Shown: piece after piece, positions 35,234 through 37,708 of the stretch
Layout: each line of letters begins with the position of its first letter
How positions within the stretch are numbered: the first letter of the stretch is position 1
Assembly (NCBI GenBank): GCA_002869665.1
Contig: PKUG01000046.1
Span: 1 to 37,708, forward strand
Direction of reading: 5' to 3'
Length of the DNA stretch: 37,708 nt
Source of the DNA: Desulfuromonas sp.
GTDB taxonomy: Bacteria; Desulfobacterota; Desulfuromonadia; Desulfuromonadales; Geopsychrobacteraceae
Program-made: the position numbers and the translations under genes
The notes under the pieces: model-generated
What the model was told of the DNA's origin: nothing
Database searches by the model: none
The model's input: the letters and a program-made list of their open reading frames with translations, nothing else

Positions 35234-35764
35234 TCAGTGCTCGATGATTTCTCGCAGAGACTTTTCCAATTTCACGACCGCGTTTTCTCTGCTGCGATCT
35301 TTCTTGGAGTAGCAGCGTGTGGCGATGTGAATCTGTTCGGTGCCAACCAGATAGAATCTCTTAGTGATCTTGTTGGCTGTTTTGCTCCCCGGAGCGTTAT
35401 CGACGCTGGTCGTGTGGTCCTGACGGGTTTTGACCAAAACTTTGTTAAAGCGAGCGAGGTCTTTTGATGTATTGAACAGGAAGACGACAGGTCCGGAGCT
35501 GATGTGAAGTTTGTGTGTATTGAGGTCGAATTTGATTTGTTTGCGCCAACTGGCTAGGTAGAGACACCAGCTAAGCATCGGGATCAGAACAATCCAGGAC
35601 ACCGTCCTGATGATGAGTGTTGTGTCGTTGTGAGTATGAATACGCAGGGCCAGGGCACCCAGGAGGATCAACAGCAGGGCATAGAATGCCCGCCCCGTTG
35701 GGGAGATGTCTTCATACAGAATGACGATTCCATTACTGATGCTGTATGTGGGTGATGATGACAT
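35234..35764 (-). CDS. small membrane protein of unknown function
   Basis: A 176-residue protein with two adjacent membrane helices (about residues 25-41 and 50-70) followed by a basic soluble domain with likely beta strands (KQIKFDLNTHKLHISSGPVVFLF) and a Lys/Arg-rich end. It resembles PH-like or DUF-type membrane proteins in layout only; no family recognised. The ribosome site is weak. It lies 45 bp downstream of the selenoprotein SelW-like gene on the same strand and ends before a strong terminator. Confidence 0.65.
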   Translation of the reverse strand: MSSSPTYSISNGIVILYEDISPTGRAFYALLLILLGALALRIHTHNDTTLIIRTVSWIVLIPMLSWCLYLASWRKQIKFDLNTHKLHISSGPVVFLFNTSKDLARFNKVLVKTRQDHTTSVDNAPGSKTANKITKRFYLVGTEQIHIATRCYSKKDRSRENAVVKLEKSLREIIEH

Positions 35765-35809
35765 GATGTGGCGGCTGGTTGGTTTCTCTGCGAGGCAAAA
35801 AACTCAAGG

Positions 35810-36031
35810 TTAATAGTCCTCAAGATCTTTCAGGACCCTGTCCTCGTTTGGGAAATGCCCCGTCATCAGCTTGGAGAAGAACAGGTCACCATCAACGATA
35901 ATTTCAAATGCTCCGCCACGCGATTCAATCAGTTCCACGTCGGCACCGAATTTATCCTTCAGCCTGGCCGCCAGACCGGCGGCGAGCGCGCTGTAATCTC
36001 ACTGGGTACAGTATTCAATCTTAATTTTCAT
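35810..36031 (-). CDS. selW: SelW-like (Rdx family) selenoprotein (UGA = Sec at residue 11)
   Basis: Reading from ATG 36031 (AAGGA 7 nt upstream) gives MKIKIEYCTQ, TGA at 36001-35999, then DYSALAAGLAARLKDKF, VELIESRGGAFEIIVDG and finally FFSKLMTGHFPNEDRVLKDL to TAA at 35810: 73 residues in all. This is a full-length SelT/SelW/SelH (Rdx) thioredoxin-fold protein with the redox motif C8-T-Q-U11, exactly where Sec occurs in SelW. Everything after the UGA follows the family, so it is recoded rather than a stop. It is cytoplasmic, probably a selenol/thiol redox protein. A GGUCU-loop hairpin follows the UGA after 15 nt. It lies 122 bp downstream of the TatD-radical SAM gene. Confidence 0.9.
35967..35983 (-). 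promoter_or_regulatory. SECIS element of the SelW-like gene
   Basis: Fifteen nucleotides after the UGA, GCCGCC pairs perfectly with GGCGGC around the loop GGUCU. The apical GGUCU is the same string as in the E. coli fdhF SECIS loop recognised by SelB, as I recall it. Position, stem and loop all fit a bacterial SECIS. Confidence 0.75.
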
Positions 36032-36153
36032 AGTTTTTCCTTTTGAAGAGGACGCAGGTTTCAGGTGTCGGGGTACAGGAAAACTTGAGACTCAGGTAAC
36101 CACATTTAAACCGTGATGACTGGGTTAGATTTTTCCTGACTCCTGACTCCTAT

Positions 36154-37533
36154 CTACTCCACATACTCCCGCACCCGGAAGGGGACGCCCAATTCCCGGG
36201 CGACATCTGCGCAGGCATCGGTGTCGATCCCGGGATAGCAGACCGCCGTCGCTGTGACCTGGGGAATCTGCTCGCGGGCGAGCATGATAAATTCCTTGAC
36301 CGCTTCATAGGCTTCCGGGCCGTAACTGGATTGACAGAGCTTCTGATAGCCCTCGGCATTCGGAGCATTGAGGGAGATGGAGATTGCGTCGACGAGCCCG
36401 GCGAGCTCCGGCAGGATATCGCGGCCGTGGACCAGGTTGGCCTGGCCATCGGTGTTGATGCGGACCTTGATACCGCGCTCTTTGAGCCAGGAAGCGACCT
36501 CCTTGATCAGGTCGAGGCGCAGGAGCGGTTCGCCGTAGCCGCAGAAGACGACTTCTGCATAAAGGCTCGGGTCGCCGATGGCGGCGATCACTTCGGCGGC
36601 TGTCGGTTCGCTGTCGAGCTTCAGCTCATGCCCTTTGACGACGAAATCGTCGAAACGAGCGCAGAACAGACAACGGTTGGTGCAGCGGTTGGTGATGTTC
36701 AGATAGAGGGATTCGCGGATCTGATAGGCGATGGTGCCCGTTTCCTGCTCCGGCCCGAAGCCGAACAGATCACGGCAGTTGCGGCTGGTCACGCGGGCAA
36801 TGTCCGCAATCGACAGCCTCTTGATTTCGGCCATCTTCTCAGCGGTGTAGCGGACATAGGCCGGCTCGTTGCGCTTGCCGCGGAATTTCTGTGGTGACAG
36901 GTAGGGGCAATCGGTTTCGACCAGCAGGCGGTCGAGGGGGATGGCCTTGACGATCTCACGGGTTTCCTCATTTTTCGGGTAAGTAATCGGCCCCGGAAAG
37001 GAGAGGTAGAAGCCGAGGTCGAGGCATTTGTGTGCCATCTCCAGATCCCCGCTGAAACAGTGCAGGACGCCGCCGACCTCGGCGGCATTCTCCGCGACCA
37101 GAATCTCCAGGACTTCATCGTGGGCGTCGCGGTCGTGAACGATGATCGGCTTGCCGACCTCTTTCGCCAGTTGAATCTGACGGCGGAAGGCCGTGCGCTG
37201 AACATCGCGCGGTGAACGGTCGCGAAAATAATCGAGGCCGATCTCTCCAAGGGCGACGACCTTGGGGTGGGCGAGCATGGTCCGCAACTGGTCCAGGGTC
37301 TCATCGCTGATCTCAAGGGCATCGTGGGGGTGAACACCAACGGCAGCATAGACCTGGGGGTACTCTTCGGCGATGGCGACGCTGGCGGCGGAACTCTCCA
37401 TGTCACAACCGATGGTCAGCATGTGGCTGATGCCATTGTCGAGCGCCCGCTGGATGGTTTCAGCACGGTCCTGGTTGTATTGACCGCTGTCGAGATGAGC
37501 GTGGCTGTCGATAAGAGAAGGCAGGGTCGCCAT
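36154..37533 (-). CDS. TatD-family metal-dependent hydrolase fused to a radical SAM domain
   Basis: A 459-residue fusion. Residues 1 to about 258 are a complete TatD nuclease/deacylase-like amidohydrolase: DSHAHLD at 9-15, GEIGLDYF, HDRDAHDE, HCFSG and ETDCPYLSP. From about 270 follows a radical SAM domain with the [4Fe-4S] motif CTNRCLFC (C-x3-C-x2-C) in YLNITNRCTNRCLFC, then GYGEPLLRLD and a SISLNAPN segment. This matches the TatD-associated radical SAM family (TIGR04038 type), seen both as neighbours and as fusions. The start is ATG 37533 with GGAG about 10 nt upstream. It follows metG, a common arrangement for tatD. The radical SAM product is unknown. Confidence 0.92.
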   Translation of the reverse strand: MATLPSLIDSHAHLDSGQYNQDRAETIQRALDNGISHMLTIGCDMESSAASVAIAEEYPQVYAAVGVHPHDALEISDETLDQLRTMLAHPKVVALGEIGLDYFRDRSPRDVQRTAFRRQIQLAKEVGKPIIVHDRDAHDEVLEILVAENAAEVGGVLHCFSGDLEMAHKCLDLGFYLSFPGPITYPKNEETREIVKAIPLDRLLVETDCPYLSPQKFRGKRNEPAYVRYTAEKMAEIKRLSIADIARVTSRNCRDLFGFGPEQETGTIAYQIRESLYLNITNRCTNRCLFCARFDDFVVKGHELKLDSEPTAAEVIAAIGDPSLYAEVVFCGYGEPLLRLDLIKEVASWLKERGIKVRINTDGQANLVHGRDILPELAGLVDAISISLNAPNAEGYQKLCQSSYGPEAYEAVKEFIMLAREQIPQVTATAVCYPGIDTDACADVARELGVPFRVREYVE

Positions 37534-37548
37534 GTGGCATGCTCCAAT

Positions 37549-37579
37549 AAAAAGCGGGGGCGTCGTTACGGCGCCCCCG
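37549..37579 (-). terminator. terminator between metG and the TatD-radical SAM gene
   Basis: CGGGGGCG (37555-37562) pairs with CGCCCCCG (37572-37579), 9-nt loop; on the minus strand the stem is followed by CTTTTTATT. The U-run lies directly in front of the TatD gene's ribosome site. Confidence 0.85.
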
Positions 37580-37635
37580 TCAGGTCATTCACTATGAACT
37601 CTCTTTTCCTTGAAGAGAAGGGCGGAGAGGTCAGT

Positions 37636-37708
37636 CTACTCGGTTTCGATCCGCGGGAACAGGGGGGTGGCTTTTTCGATCTGGGTTCCGGCCTGCAGGC
37701 CGCCCCAG
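37636..37708 (-). CDS. metG: methionyl-tRNA synthetase, C-terminal end (partial)
   Basis: The last 23 codons before TAG (37636-37638, minus strand) read WGGLQAGTQIEKATPLFPRI then ETE, which is the conserved segment found near the end of the catalytic/anticodon part of MetRS (LFPRIE). The rest lies beyond the right edge. Ending here means a MetRS without the C-terminal tRNA-binding extension. metG upstream of tatD is a frequent order in bacteria, which supports the call. Confidence 0.8.
   Translation of the reverse strand, partial: WGGLQAGTQIEKATPLFPRIETE

Noticed and set aside
35768-36046. Plus-strand 92-codon frame over the SelW-like gene
   Set aside because: The minus strand encodes a recognisable SelW-like protein once the UGA is read as Sec; the plus frame has no ribosome site or family similarity.
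1-37708. CRISPR arrays, tRNA or rRNA genes, insertion sequences
   Set aside because: I saw no regularly spaced repeats, no tRNA cloverleaf or rRNA sequence and no transposase or integrase motifs anywhere in the window.

Overview
The window looks like a chromosome segment of a Gram-negative anaerobe of the Desulfuromonadales/Geobacterales type (Desulfobacterota). This is inferred from gene content: a PxxKW cysteine-rich protein, a TatD-radical SAM fusion, an AddAB-like pair of the 'probable DNA repair protein' type, a SelW-like selenoprotein, a sigma-54-type promoter, LpxH (outer membrane) and a soluble molybdopterin oxidoreductase operon. Most of the window is GC-rich. One gene at about 28.1-28.6 kb is strikingly AT-rich.

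Layout. 1-3.7 kb: the end of an exopolysaccharide locus (Wzc-like tyrosine autokinase cut by the left edge, then a WecA-type glycosyl-1-phosphate transferase). 3.7-6.0 kb, minus strand: an endonuclease Q-like PHP protein and ATP-dependent phosphofructokinase. 6.2-10.6 kb: an M16 protease pair (zinc-binding partner plus non-catalytic lipoprotein partner) and a YihY-type membrane protein. 10.6-14.7 kb: LpxH, a glyoxalase I-like protein, a TPR protein and a KefB-type antiporter. 14.8-17.2 kb: small genes including a DUF4124-glutaredoxin selenoprotein read through an in-frame UGA. 17.5-23.4 kb: an AddB-like/AddA-like helicase-nuclease operon. 23.5-29.8 kb: a degenerate RimB-like protein, an AsmA-family protein, a transglutaminase-like protein and a patchy stretch of small accessory genes, one frameshifted. 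29.9-34.9 kb, minus strand: a molybdopterin oxidoreductase, a two-cluster ferredoxin subunit, an OFA-family transporter and an IclR regulator, behind a near-consensus sigma-54 promoter. 35.2-37.7 kb, minus strand: a small membrane protein, a SelW-like selenoprotein, the TatD-radical SAM fusion and the last codons of metG.

The main discoveries are two selenoprotein genes that ordinary gene calling would cut or lose. In the glutaredoxin (16310-16798) UGA replaces the first Cys of the CGYC redox motif. In the SelW-like gene (36031-35810, minus) UGA is the second redox residue of CxxU. Each UGA is followed, after exactly 15 nt, by a small hairpin with GU in its loop, as expected for bacterial SECIS elements. 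The second focus is the molybdoenzyme operon. Its subunit make-up, transporter and regulator suggest anaerobic use of an imported small organic acid; the substrate cannot be read from the sequence.
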